Assembly (NCBI GenBank): GCA_030535425.1
Contig: JAUNHQ010000008.1
Span: 1-64,000 of the forward strand
DNA: 64,000 bases
Direction: 5' to 3'
From: Pseudomonadota bacterium
Lineage (GTDB): Bacteria > Pseudomonadota > Gammaproteobacteria > Burkholderiales > Burkholderiaceae_C
This document shows positions 53,410-62,301 of this stretch, piece by piece. Both the position numbers and the translations under genes were made by a program. The notes below the pieces were generated by a model. It saw only the letters and a program-made list of their open reading frames with translations, searched no databases and was not told the origin of the DNA. Every line of letters begins with the position of its first letter. The first letter of the stretch is position 1.

Positions 53410-54825
53410 ATGCCGCAGCAGCTGGACGAGCGCGCCACGGGCCACCTGCTGTCCGACCGCCAGCATGCCAATGCCAACGTCAGCCTGATCCAGATCTTCG
53501 ACCAGCGCAGCGCCCCCGGCGAAACCGTGCGCTTCAAAAGCATCCTGGCGCAAATCAACAACCGCCTGCACCTGTGGCCGCGCTTTCGCCAGCGCGTGCA
53601 GCGCGTGCCGCTGGGGCTGGACCGCCCCTACTGGGTGGACGACGAGCAGTTCGACCTGGAACACCACGTGCGCCACATCGCCCTGCCCAAGCCTGGCGAC
53701 TGGCGGCAGTTCTGCATCCAGGTTTCGCGCCTGCACGCGCGCACGCTCGACATGGACCGCCCCCCCTGGGAGCTGTACGTCATCGAAGGGCTGGACAGCC
53801 TGCTGGAGCTGCCTGAAGGCAGCTTTGCCGTGCTGCTCAAGACCCATCTGGCCGCGCTGGACGTGTCCGAGCTGGCCAAGCTGACCGAAGGCCTGTGCGA
53901 CACGCACGCCAAGCCCGCGCCCCTTGCCCCGCCGCCCGCCTGGTTTGCCGACGCCGGCCCCGGCATGCTGACCCTGCTGCAACGCGGCATGCTGCGCTCG
54001 GCCCTCATGCCCTGGCAGCAGCCCTGGATGATCGAGCGCCTGCTGCCCATGGCCCGGGCCGTGACCACGAGCCTGGGCGAAATCCACCCCCTCACCCGCT
54101 TTAACGCCGTCGTCTCGCCCTACCGCGTGTTCGACACCCGGCGTTTTGCGCGCAGCGCCTTCGAGCGCATTGCCGCCTCCGTGCCTGGCGCCACGCTGCA
54201 AGACGCGGTCATCGCCGTATGCGGCGGCGCCCTGCGCCAGTATTTGGATGAGGTGGGCGAGCTGCCCGAAGACAGCCTCAACGCCTTCGTCTGGCTGCCC
54301 GCGCCGCACGATAGCCCAAGCAAAGGCGGCGGCAAAAGCCCGCCGTCCGCCCCCACCTGGCGCCCGCGGCCACTGGCCACCGATCTTGACGATGCCGGCC
54401 AGCGCCTGGCTGCCGTGGCCGCCCGTGCACAGCAATACCCCGTGGTCATGCAGCAGGCCATGCGCCCAGCCTTGGCCCAGGTGCCGGGTGAAGTCTCCAC
54501 CCACTGCGTCATCCGCTTCATCCCCGCGCCCGAGCAGCCGCAATACCTGTGCGGCGCGCGCATGCGCTACACCTCGGCCATCCTGCCCATACGCGACGGC
54601 GCGGGCCTGGCCTTTGCCGTGACGTGCTACGACGATTTGGTCATCATCTCCCCCACCGCCTGCCGCGAGCTGCTGCCCAACCCCGAGCAGTTGGCCCAAT
54701 GCCTGCGCGACAGCTTCCAGGCCAGCCTGGCCGCCGCCGAAGCAGCTGAGGCAGCCCACTCGACAACACCTGCCCCTTCGGCCGCTTCCAAGCCACGCAA
54801 GCCCCGCACCAGACGCCAAGCCTGA
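53410..54825 (+). CDS. WS/DGAT-like protein with a degenerate active-site motif
   Basis: A 471-residue homologue of wax-ester synthase/DGAT. The N-terminal SLIQIFDQRSAPGETVRFKS, the LHLWPRFRQRVQRVP stretch and the C-terminal YTSAILPIRDGAGLAFAVTC (near 380-400) follow the family plan. The HHxxxDG motif reads THLAALDV at 145-152: the catalytic second His is Leu and Gly is Val. It is therefore probably inactive as an acyltransferase or does something else. The C-terminus is Lys/Arg/Pro-rich, a shorter form of the tail in the paralogue. The start at 53410 is not supported by a ribosome-binding site; a GTG at 53392 is an alternative. Divergent from fadD. Confidence 0.82.
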   Translation: MPQQLDERATGHLLSDRQHANANVSLIQIFDQRSAPGETVRFKSILAQINNRLHLWPRFRQRVQRVPLGLDRPYWVDDEQFDLEHHVRHIALPKPGDWRQFCIQVSRLHARTLDMDRPPWELYVIEGLDSLLELPEGSFAVLLKTHLAALDVSELAKLTEGLCDTHAKPAPLAPPPAWFADAGPGMLTLLQRGMLRSALMPWQQPWMIERLLPMARAVTTSLGEIHPLTRFNAVVSPYRVFDTRRFARSAFERIAASVPGATLQDAVIAVCGGALRQYLDEVGELPEDSLNAFVWLPAPHDSPSKGGGKSPPSAPTWRPRPLATDLDDAGQRLAAVAARAQQYPVVMQQAMRPALAQVPGEVSTHCVIRFIPAPEQPQYLCGARMRYTSAILPIRDGAGLAFAVTCYDDLVIISPTACRELLPNPEQLAQCLRDSFQASLAAAEAAEAAHSTTPAPSAASKPRKPRTRRQA

Positions 54826-54850
54826 GCGCCATGGGAAAGGCCGTACACGC

Positions 54851-54908
54851 ATTTGCTATTTTTTAAATAGCATTAAACCCTTTAAACAAGCGCGCAAAAG
54901 GCCTTTTC
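54851..54908. repeat. Comamonadaceae-type hairpin repeat, copy G, with terminator-like hairpin
   Basis: TGCTATTT, TTT and AAATAGCA form a small perfect hairpin at 54854-54872. ACAAGCGCGCAAAAGGCC, the usual repeat motif, follows. It lies between the convergent WS/DGAT-like and garD genes. Confidence 0.6.
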
Positions 54909-54989
54909 ATCAACCCATCATCGGCAGACACGCATCTGCGGGGGAAATGGCGGGTGAAGCCATCGCTCACCCTTCGCCCTAGGGTCTGT

Positions 54990-56552
54990 TCACGTGACTG
55001 GCGCGGGATTGAACAGCACCAGCGCGTTATGCAGCTTCCAGCGTTCGGCCCAGGTTTTCTGGCGGCCGCTGGCCACTTCCAGCAGCAAGTCAAGCAGCTC
55101 GCGTCCCACTTGCTCAATGCTGCGCTCGCCATCGGCAATGCGGCCGGCGTTCACGTCCATCAAGTCATGCCAGCGGCGGGCCAAATCACTGCGCGTGGCC
55201 ACCTTCACCACCGGGCAGGCCGCCAAGCCGTAGGGTGTGCCCCGGCCCGTGGTGAACACATGCAGGTTCATGCCCGCAGCCAGTTGCAAGGTGCCGCAGA
55301 TGAAGTCACTCGCAGGCGTGGCGGCAAACACCAGCCCCTTTTGATCGGGCCGCAGCTTTTCGCCCGGCGCCAGCACATGGGCAATGGGCGCGCTGCCACT
55401 TTTGACAATGCTGCCCATGGCTTTTTCAGTGATGTTGGACAGTCCGCCCGCCTTGTTGCCCGGCGTGGTGTTGGCCGCGCGGTCGGCCTGGCCCCGGGCC
55501 AGGTACTGGTCGTACCAGGCCAGCTCGCGCACCATACCAGCGGCCACCTCTGGCGTGGCCGCGCGGGCGGTGAGTTGCTCCACCGCATCACGCACCTCGG
55601 TGTTTTCACTGAACATCACGGTGGCACCCGCACGCACCAGCAAATCGGTCATGTGCCCCACCGCCGGGTTGGCGGTGATGCCTGAGAGCGCATCGCTGCC
55701 GCCGCACTGCACGCCCACCACCAAGTGGCTGGCCGGCACGGTCTGGCGGCGGCGCGCGTTCAGCCGCTCCAGCACGGGGCGGGCGCGCTGCACGATGTCG
55801 TCCACCATCGACATGAAGCCCACGTGCGCACTGTCTTGCAGGCACACGTGGTTCATGGGCTGCCCTTCGGCACGCAGGGCAAGGGTGCCGGGCGGAATCA
55901 GCCGGTCGGGCTGGAGCTTCTCGCAGCCCAGGCTCACCATCAGCAATTCGCCGCCAAAGTTGGGGTTCTGGCTGATGTGGCGCAGCGTGCGCTGGGGAAT
56001 CTCAGCGCCCGGCGCGTCAATGGCCACGCCGCAGCCATAGGTGTGCTCCAGCGCCACCACGCCGTCCACATGGGGGTAGTGCGGCAGCAGCTCGGTGCGT
56101 ATGCGCTCAGCCGCCACGCCCACCACACCCGCCACACATTGCACCGTGGTCGTGATGGCCAGCAGGTTGCGCGTGCCCACCGAGCCATCGGGGTTGACAT
56201 AGCCCTCAAACGTCAGCCCCTCCAGCGGCGGCCAATCGGGCGCGGGCACCGTGGCCATGGGCAAATCCTGCAAGGCACGCGCAGCGGGTATGTCCAGCAG
56301 CCGTTCATGCACCCAACTGCCCGCTGCAATGGACTGGCGGGCATAGCCCACAGGCACGTTGTAGCGGCGCACGGTGCCGCCAGCGGCAATGTCGCTCAAG
56401 GCCACCTTGTGCCCCTGCGGCACCTTGTCGCGCAACACCAGCCCACCCGGCAAGACCGTGCCGGCGGGCAAGCCGCCATCATTGGCCACCACGGCCACGT
56501 TGTCAGCCGGGTGCATGCGGATCGTCAAAGGGGTGCGGGGCGATTCACTCAT
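54990..56552 (-). CDS. garD: Galactarate dehydratase
   Basis: A 520-residue, full-length UxaA/GarD protein. The N-terminal SAF domain (residues about 8-85) contains [20 protein letters not shown]. The large domain begins near 115 with [20 protein letters not shown] and has [11 protein letters not shown] near 173, [20 protein letters not shown] near 290 and [20 protein letters not shown] near 375. It ends LFNPAPVT as E. coli GarD does. It dehydrates galactarate to 5-dehydro-4-deoxyglucarate. Last gene of the aldarate operon, 18 bases after the dehydrogenase gene. Contrast with SuyAB, where the same domains are split into two genes. Confidence 0.93.
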   Translation of the reverse strand: MSESPRTPLTIRMHPADNVAVVANDGGLPAGTVLPGGLVLRDKVPQGHKVALSDIAAGGTVRRYNVPVGYARQSIAAGSWVHERLLDIPAARALQDLPMATVPAPDWPPLEGLTFEGYVNPDGSVGTRNLLAITTTVQCVAGVVGVAAERIRTELLPHYPHVDGVVALEHTYGCGVAIDAPGAEIPQRTLRHISQNPNFGGELLMVSLGCEKLQPDRLIPPGTLALRAEGQPMNHVCLQDSAHVGFMSMVDDIVQRARPVLERLNARRRQTVPASHLVVGVQCGGSDALSGITANPAVGHMTDLLVRAGATVMFSENTEVRDAVEQLTARAATPEVAAGMVRELAWYDQYLARGQADRAANTTPGNKAGGLSNITEKAMGSIVKSGSAPIAHVLAPGEKLRPDQKGLVFAATPASDFICGTLQLAAGMNLHVFTTGRGTPYGLAACPVVKVATRSDLARRWHDLMDVNAGRIADGERSIEQVGRELLDLLLEVASGRQKTWAERWKLHNALVLFNPAPVT

Positions 56553-56570
56553 AGAAAACAGTTCCTTGAA

Positions 56571-57530
56571 TCAAACAAACGCCGGGCTGGGCAAAGGTTG
56601 GCCCGCCCAGAAGGCGTCCAGGTTGTCCAAAACACGTTGCGCCATGGCTTGACGCGTTTGCAAAGTGGCGCTGGCCATGTGGGGAGTGAGCACTACGTTG
56701 TCCAGCACGAGCAATTCGGGAGGCACCTGCGGTTCGCGCTCAAACACGTCTAGCCCCGCCCCCGCAATGCGGCCCGCTTGCAGCGCCTGCACCAGAGCTG
56801 CCTCATCCACCACCGTGCCGCGTGACACATTGATCAAAAAGCCCTGCGCGCCCAGCGCATCCAGCACCTGGGCATTCACCAAGTGCCTGGTGCCAGCCCC
56901 GCCTGCGGTAATCAGCACCAGAAAATCGGCCCAGTGCGCCAGATCCAGCAGTTGCGGCTCATGCGGCCAGGGCACATCGGACACAACGTGGCGGCTGTGA
57001 TAACGCACCGCCATGTCAAAGCCTTGCGCGCGTCGCGCAATGGTGCGGCCAATGCGGCCCAGACCCACAATGCCCAGGCGCGCCCCGCTGACCTTGAAGC
57101 CCAGTGGAAACGGCTGTGCGGCTGGCTGCCCCCATTGCTGGGTGCGCACGTAACGGTCGGCCTGCGAAACGCGCCGCGCAATGTCCAGCATGAGGCCAAA
57201 CGCCAGATCGGCCACGCAGTCGTTGAGCACATCAGGCGTGTAGCCCACCGCAATACCGCGCTGCTCGGCATGGGGAACGTCAATCTTGTCCAGCCCCACG
57301 CCAAAGCTGGAAATGACCCGCAGCCGGGGCAGCGCCTCGACCACGGTTTTGTCCAACCCCACCGCCGCAGAAGTCACCAGCGCCTTGAACGCATCCCCCT
57401 GCTCTGCCAGCAAGCGAGCGCGCTCAGGCCCTTCGGGCGGCAGGCGCACCACGTCATAGCGCGCATTCAGCTGCTCTTGCAGCCAGGGCATGAGCGCGGG
57501 TATTTGTAAAACCTTGGGCTTGCTGGGCAT
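56571..57530 (-). CDS. 2-hydroxyacid dehydrogenase (glyoxylate/hydroxypyruvate reductase-like)
   Basis: A 319-residue D-isomer-type dehydrogenase. The Rossmann motif GLGRIGRTIARRAQG lies near 155, the catalytic Arg in NVSRGTVVDE near 236, Glu in EREPQVP near 265 and His in TPHMAS near 284. It resembles GhrB/2-ketogluconate reductases. Within the aldarate operon it may reduce tartronate semialdehyde, hydroxypyruvate or a keto-sugar acid. The start at 57530 (MPSKPKV) has CGGAG nine bases upstream. It belongs to the same fold as SlcC but is not closely similar. Confidence 0.88.
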   Translation of the reverse strand: MPSKPKVLQIPALMPWLQEQLNARYDVVRLPPEGPERARLLAEQGDAFKALVTSAAVGLDKTVVEALPRLRVISSFGVGLDKIDVPHAEQRGIAVGYTPDVLNDCVADLAFGLMLDIARRVSQADRYVRTQQWGQPAAQPFPLGFKVSGARLGIVGLGRIGRTIARRAQGFDMAVRYHSRHVVSDVPWPHEPQLLDLAHWADFLVLITAGGAGTRHLVNAQVLDALGAQGFLINVSRGTVVDEAALVQALQAGRIAGAGLDVFEREPQVPPELLVLDNVVLTPHMASATLQTRQAMAQRVLDNLDAFWAGQPLPSPAFV

Positions 57531-57701
57531 GGGTTGACTCCGTTGAAGGGACACGCTCGCAAATGATGCTGTCGATTAATGCCGCAAACTCTGCTGGTGT
57601 TGTGGCTTGCAGCATCGCGTCCTGTGCTTTCAGACGCTGCCTGGCCGCCTACTGCGTTGTGTCCCGTGATGCGCAGCCGGCCAAGGCATCGCCCCTTCTG
57701 C

Positions 57702-58670
57702 TCAATCGGCCCGAATACCCGCTTCCTTGACCAACTTGGCCCAGCGTGCACGCTCGCTCTGGAAAAAGCTGTCTTGCTCTTTGGGCGTCATGGTGGACAC
57801 CTCAGCACCCTGGGCCACCAGGCGTGAACGCACGGCTTCGCTGCGGATGATGCGGATCAGCTCTGCATTCAGACGCTGCACCACGGCATCGGGCGTGCCA
57901 CGCGGGGCCATTACGCCTTGCCAAGTGCCCGACTCAAAACCGGGCACACCCTGCTCGGCCAGCGTGGGTACATCGCCAATCAAGGCCATGCGGCTGCGGC
58001 GTGACACGCCCAGCAGTTTGAGCTTTTTGCTTTGCACATGCGGCCAAGTGGCCAGCATGCCGTTCATCAGCATTTGCGTTTGTCCGCCAATGGTGTCTTG
58101 AATGGCCTGAGCGCCGCCCTTGTAGGGCCCGTATTGCCAGCGCGCGCCGGTGGCGCGCTCTACCGCCACGCCAGCCAGGTGCGGTGCACTACCCGTGGCC
58201 GTTACCGCAAAGTTCAACGGCTGCTGTTGGGACAAGGCCACCAGTTCCTGCAAGTTGTTGACTGGCACCGAAGGGTGCACCGCCAACAAGTGGGGCGAAT
58301 AAGCCAGCATGGCCACGCCGCGCAAATCTTTGGACGGGTCAAACGGCAACTTGGTGTAAACCGAAGGGCTAATGGACAGCGCCCCCACATCACATAGCAG
58401 CAGGGTGTGACCATCGGGCGCGGCCTTGGCGACCAGATCAGCTCCCAGGTTGCCGTTGGCCCCAGCCTTGTTTTCCACCACCACCGGCTGCTCCAACGCC
58501 TCGCTCAACGGCTGGCTGATAAGGCGGGCGATGATGTCCGATGAACCGCCCGGCGAATAAGTCACCACCAAGCGTATGGGTTTGCTCGGCCAGTTGCTCT
58601 GGGCCAAGGCCAAGGCGGGCAACGCCACAGCGGCTGCCGCACCCAGCCAGTCTCGACGGCGCAGGTTCAT
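57702..58670 (-). CDS. Bug-family (TctC-like) periplasmic binding protein
   Basis: A 322-residue TTT-type solute receptor. A Tat-like signal RRRDWLGAAAAVALPALALAQ ends near residue 24 (NLRRRDWLG start). NWPSKPIRLVVTYSPGGSSD is followed by VVVENKAGANGNLGADLVAK near 70 and the YKGGAQAIQDTIGGQTQML stretch near 180. It carries no partner TctA or TctB nearby. It is preceded by AAAGGAGACAAACC, a strong ribosome-binding site, and lies 118 bases after the other Bug gene. The ligand is probably a sugar acid or a breakdown product of one. Confidence 0.9.
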   Translation of the reverse strand: MNLRRRDWLGAAAAVALPALALAQSNWPSKPIRLVVTYSPGGSSDIIARLISQPLSEALEQPVVVENKAGANGNLGADLVAKAAPDGHTLLLCDVGALSISPSVYTKLPFDPSKDLRGVAMLAYSPHLLAVHPSVPVNNLQELVALSQQQPLNFAVTATGSAPHLAGVAVERATGARWQYGPYKGGAQAIQDTIGGQTQMLMNGMLATWPHVQSKKLKLLGVSRRSRMALIGDVPTLAEQGVPGFESGTWQGVMAPRGTPDAVVQRLNAELIRIIRSEAVRSRLVAQGAEVSTMTPKEQDSFFQSERARWAKLVKEAGIRAD

Positions 58671-58788
58671 GGTTTGTCTCCTTTGGTTTGAATGCAATTG
58701 GAGCCGCTTGTGCCTGCACGCCGCCGGACGCATATCAACCAAGCGGGCGTGTCTTGCAGGGCTATGGAGCGCAATGCCTGCGCCCGAG

Positions 58789-59793
58789 TCATTCCAGCTG
58801 GATGCCTGCTGCCTTAATGACTTGCGCCCACTTGTCCACTTCGGCTTTCTGGTATGCCTTGATTTCTTCAGGCGTCATGCGCGATGGCTGCATGCCGGCG
58901 CTCTTGAGGCGCATCTGCACTTCAGGCGTATCAACGATCTTCATGATCTCTTCATGCAGCCTGCTGACAATAGGCGCTGGCGTTCCGGCTGGTGCAAACA
59001 CGGCTTGCCAAGAAGCCACGTCAAAACCCTTTTGGCCCGCTTCAGCAATCGTCGGCACATCGGGCAACGTCGGCAGACGCCTGGAACTGCTGACCGCGAT
59101 GGGGCGCAGCTTGCCTGCCTGGATATGAGGCCCAACGATCAGCGTGGTGTCGAACATCATGTCCACCTGCCCGCCGATGACGTCCTGCACGGCAGGGCCA
59201 CTGCCTTTGTAAGGTACATGGGTGAACTTCACGCCAGACTGGTAGCTCAGCAGCTCTGCTGCCATGTGAGGTGAAGTACCCGTGCCGGGCGATGCCACGG
59301 AAAGCCCGCCCCCAGACGCCTTGGCCTTACTGGCAGCCAATACATCAGACAGGGTTTTGTAGGGGCTGGAAGCCGATACGACCAGAACCAGCGGACTGGA
59401 TCCCAGCATGGCCACTGGCGTAAAGGACGTAAGGGGGTCATAGCCCAGCTTGGGATACAGGCTCACGTTAATGGCATGTGAGCTCACAGTGCCGCCCAAA
59501 ATCAAATAACCATCTGCGGGCGCACGTGCGGCCTGCGCCGATCCCACGCTGCCACCCGCCCCGCTTTTGTTTTCAATCACCACGGGCGTACCCAAAGCCT
59601 TGCCAAGAGGCTGCGCAATTACGCGGGCCAGCGTATCGGTATTGCCACCCGGAGCAAAAGGCACCAGGTAAGTGATGGCTTTACCTGTGGGCCAGGTGCT
59701 TTGCGCATGGGCTGGCGCAACCGTGAATGCAGTCCCTAGCCAAAGCGCACTGCCAGTAATCAGATAATGATGAACAAGCGTGCGGCGCTTCAT
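58789..59793 (-). CDS. Bug-family (TctC-like) periplasmic binding protein, second copy
   Basis: A 334-residue TTT-type solute receptor. The signal region ends near APAHAQ (residue about 31), then WPTGKAITYLVPFAPGGNTD, VVIENKSGAGGSVGSAQAAR and the YKGSGPAVQDVIGGQVDMMF stretch follow. It is a clear paralogue of the neighbour at 57702 but not a recent duplicate. TTAAAAAGGAGACG precedes the ATG at 59793. Two receptors side by side in an aldarate operon suggest two ligands such as glucarate and galactarate. Confidence 0.9.
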   Translation of the reverse strand: MKRRTLVHHYLITGSALWLGTAFTVAPAHAQSTWPTGKAITYLVPFAPGGNTDTLARVIAQPLGKALGTPVVIENKSGAGGSVGSAQAARAPADGYLILGGTVSSHAINVSLYPKLGYDPLTSFTPVAMLGSSPLVLVVSASSPYKTLSDVLAASKAKASGGGLSVASPGTGTSPHMAAELLSYQSGVKFTHVPYKGSGPAVQDVIGGQVDMMFDTTLIVGPHIQAGKLRPIAVSSSRRLPTLPDVPTIAEAGQKGFDVASWQAVFAPAGTPAPIVSRLHEEIMKIVDTPEVQMRLKSAGMQPSRMTPEEIKAYQKAEVDKWAQVIKAAGIQLE

Positions 59794-59831
59794 TTTCGTC
59801 TCCTTTTTAATTAAATTTAGATTAATGAAAA

Positions 59832-61121
59832 TCAAAATCGAGGCTGATGCCCCGTAAAAGACGGATCGTATTTTCTCATCTGGCCTAGGTCATCCCGGTT
59901 TCGAATACCGCAGCGCAAATAGTTGTCATGCAATCGCGCCAGTGCAGACCGGTCCAGCGTAACCCCCAGACCAGGAGATGCAGGCACACGCAAACTACCC
60001 TGCTCAAACTGTAGGCGCCCGCCCTCAATGACTTCTTCATCCTGCCAGGGATAATGGGTATCGCACGCGTAATTCAGCAAGGGTACGCTGGCACACAGGT
60101 GTGTCATAGCAACCAGACTGATACCCAGGTGAGAATTGCTGTGCATGGACAAACCCATGCCAAAGGTTTGGCACAAGGTGGACAAACGCTGCGTCGCGCG
60201 CAGCCCACCCCAATAGTGATGATCACTCAAAACGATTTTGACGGGGCAGCCCATCTCGGCATTTTTTCGGAACTCAGAGAAATCGGTAACCACCATATTA
60301 GTAGCCAGCGGCACATCGCATGCACGGGCAACAGCCGCCATGCCGTCCAGACCGGGAGCTGGGTCTTCGTAATATTCCAAAACGCCGCGCAATTTCTGAA
60401 CGATTTTCAGACTGGTTTCCACTGTCCAGTTGCCGTTAGGATCAATCCGCAAGGGCGTACCGGGAAAAGCCTGAGCCAATGCCAATATTCCCTCGGCCTC
60501 CTGCTCAGGAGGCAGTGCGCCTGCCTTGAGCTTGATGCTCTGAAAGCCGTATTGCGCCATCATGCGCCGAGCCTGGGCAACAAGTTGCTGAGACGAAAGC
60601 GCCTCCCCCCAGGCATCAGGCGCATAAGGCTTGTCAATATGCTGCGCATATTTGTAGAAAAGGTAGGCCGAATAAGGCACGCGATCACGCACGGCGCCAC
60701 CCAGCAAATCAACCACAGGCGCGCCCGCCAGTTGCCCCTGCAAATCCAGCATGGCCACTTCAAATGCACTGACGACTTTGGCCACCGTTTTGGACACATG
60801 GGTGCCTGGCGCCAGTGAAACCTGCTGCCCCAGAAATTCTGAAGCAGTAGGACTCACTGGCTTGACCAGGGCAGCAACCCTGGATTCCATTTCATTCAGC
60901 GCCCAAGGTGACAGCCCCACCAAAGCGGGGGCGGCTTTGGCCAGTGCATCCAGCATGGGCTGATCGCCATAGCTTTCGTTGATACCTACCAGGCCCGAAT
61001 CTGTCTCGATCTCGATAATCGATCGCAAGGCCCAAGGTTCGTGAATACCCGCAGCATTGAGCAAGGGCGGATCACGAAAGGCAATAGGCGTGACGCGAAT
61101 CTGGCGAATGGCGTGGGACAT
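59832..61121 (-). CDS. Enolase-superfamily dehydratase, glucarate dehydratase-related
   Basis: A 429-residue member of the MR/enolase superfamily with the glucarate-dehydratase residues. These are KLK (Lys197, Lys199), metal ligands Asp227 (RIDPNGNW) and Glu252 (YYEDPAPG), Asn275 (ATNMVVTDF), Asp300 (LSDHHYWGG) and the base His327 (SMHSNSHLG). It should abstract the alpha-proton of an aldarate and lose water. Its C-terminus ends GHQPRF, unlike the classical GudD tail found in the gene at 63826. It may therefore act on a different diastereomer or be a GudX-like partner. The start at 61121 (MSHAIRQ) is preferred; 61139 is possible. Confidence 0.9.
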   Translation of the reverse strand: MSHAIRQIRVTPIAFRDPPLLNAAGIHEPWALRSIIEIETDSGLVGINESYGDQPMLDALAKAAPALVGLSPWALNEMESRVAALVKPVSPTASEFLGQQVSLAPGTHVSKTVAKVVSAFEVAMLDLQGQLAGAPVVDLLGGAVRDRVPYSAYLFYKYAQHIDKPYAPDAWGEALSSQQLVAQARRMMAQYGFQSIKLKAGALPPEQEAEGILALAQAFPGTPLRIDPNGNWTVETSLKIVQKLRGVLEYYEDPAPGLDGMAAVARACDVPLATNMVVTDFSEFRKNAEMGCPVKIVLSDHHYWGGLRATQRLSTLCQTFGMGLSMHSNSHLGISLVAMTHLCASVPLLNYACDTHYPWQDEEVIEGGRLQFEQGSLRVPASPGLGVTLDRSALARLHDNYLRCGIRNRDDLGQMRKYDPSFTGHQPRF

Positions 61122-61168
61122 GGTGATTGAGAGCCTCACAATTGAAAGCTGAGAACCGGGCTGCGGTA

Positions 61169-62275
61169 TTACGCAGCGCCGTGCGTTTCAACATACAGCG
61201 CGTACAGCGAATGGCTGCTGGCCATATACAGGCGATTTTTCTTGGGGCCACCAAAGCAGAGATTGGCGCAGCGCTCAGGCAAGCGAATATGGGCCAGGGG
61301 TTTTCCCTGCGGGCTGAAAACCCGCACGCCATCCAGCTCTTGCGGTTTTCCGCGCAGCGGGTAAACCATGCGCCCATCCTGCAGTTCTGGCTCAGCGGCC
61401 AGTTGACCATTGCTGCCCCAGCCACACCACAAATTGCCGTCTCGATCAACCTTGAAGCCGTCCAGCGCGCCATGATCGGCGGCATCAATCAGTTTGGTCT
61501 TGTTGGACAAGCTGACGCCATCTGCCCCCACGTCATATGCCCAGATACTGCGATTGGGCGTGCCGCGCCACTCCACCACATAGAGCTTTTTCTCGTCTGG
61601 GGAAAAAGCCAGCCCATTGGGATTCATCAAGTCCGTGATCACGGCGCTGATACGCCCGTCAGATCCGATGCGGTAAACATGGGTGCCGGCCTGCTCTGGC
61701 TGGGCCCGAAAGCCTTCCCATTCACCATTGATACCAAACAACGGGTCGGTAAACCAAAGGCTGTCGTCTGACTTGACCACAATGTCATTGGGCGCATTCA
61801 GGCGTTTGCCCTCAAAACTTTCGGCCAGCACCGTCAGGCGTCCATTGGCTTCCGTGCGCACCACGCGCCGCGTGAGCGAATGCTCGCAGCTCACCAAACG
61901 TCCCTGCCGGTCGCGGACATTGCCATTGGTGTAGTTGGCAGGCGAGCGAAAAACGGAAAACTCGCCCGTGCGCTCGTCGTAGCGCATGATGCGGTTGTTC
62001 GGTATGTCCGACACCAGCAGGTAGCCAGGTTCCCCGGGGTTTTCGGCCGGGAAATAAGCAGGCCCCTCGGCCCAACGCATGCCTGTGGCGACCTGCTCGA
62101 CCGTGCTGCTGTAGATGCGGTATTTGGCAAATGCCGGATCCAGTATCTGCACGGATGGGTCTGGATAACGTTGTTGCGGTGCAAAGCTGAATGACTGTGC
62201 CCAGCTTGCAGGCGCAGCACCGGCCGCAACGGCGGCTGCGCTGGACTGTATCCATTGACGACGGTTTAAACGCAT
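61169..62275 (-). CDS. Exported SMP-30/gluconolactonase family lactonase
   Basis: A 368-residue six-bladed beta-propeller. A Tat signal is visible in RRQWIQSSAAAVAAGAAPAS (residues about 5-24), so the enzyme works in the periplasm. Metal ligands are recognisable as Glu in MRWAEGPAYF near 67, Asn in NAPNDIVV near 160 and Asp in ALDGFKVDRDGN near 270. It would open sugar-acid lactones, such as glucaro- or galactarolactone, before or during uptake. AGGAAACGCC precedes the start at 62275. It lies between the dehydratase and dehydrogenase genes of the operon. Confidence 0.88.
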   Translation of the reverse strand: MRLNRRQWIQSSAAAVAAGAAPASWAQSFSFAPQQRYPDPSVQILDPAFAKYRIYSSTVEQVATGMRWAEGPAYFPAENPGEPGYLLVSDIPNNRIMRYDERTGEFSVFRSPANYTNGNVRDRQGRLVSCEHSLTRRVVRTEANGRLTVLAESFEGKRLNAPNDIVVKSDDSLWFTDPLFGINGEWEGFRAQPEQAGTHVYRIGSDGRISAVITDLMNPNGLAFSPDEKKLYVVEWRGTPNRSIWAYDVGADGVSLSNKTKLIDAADHGALDGFKVDRDGNLWCGWGSNGQLAAEPELQDGRMVYPLRGKPQELDGVRVFSPQGKPLAHIRLPERCANLCFGGPKKNRLYMASSHSLYALYVETHGAA

Positions 62276-62301
62276 GGCGTTTCCTCGCAGGTGGTGATGC
62301 T

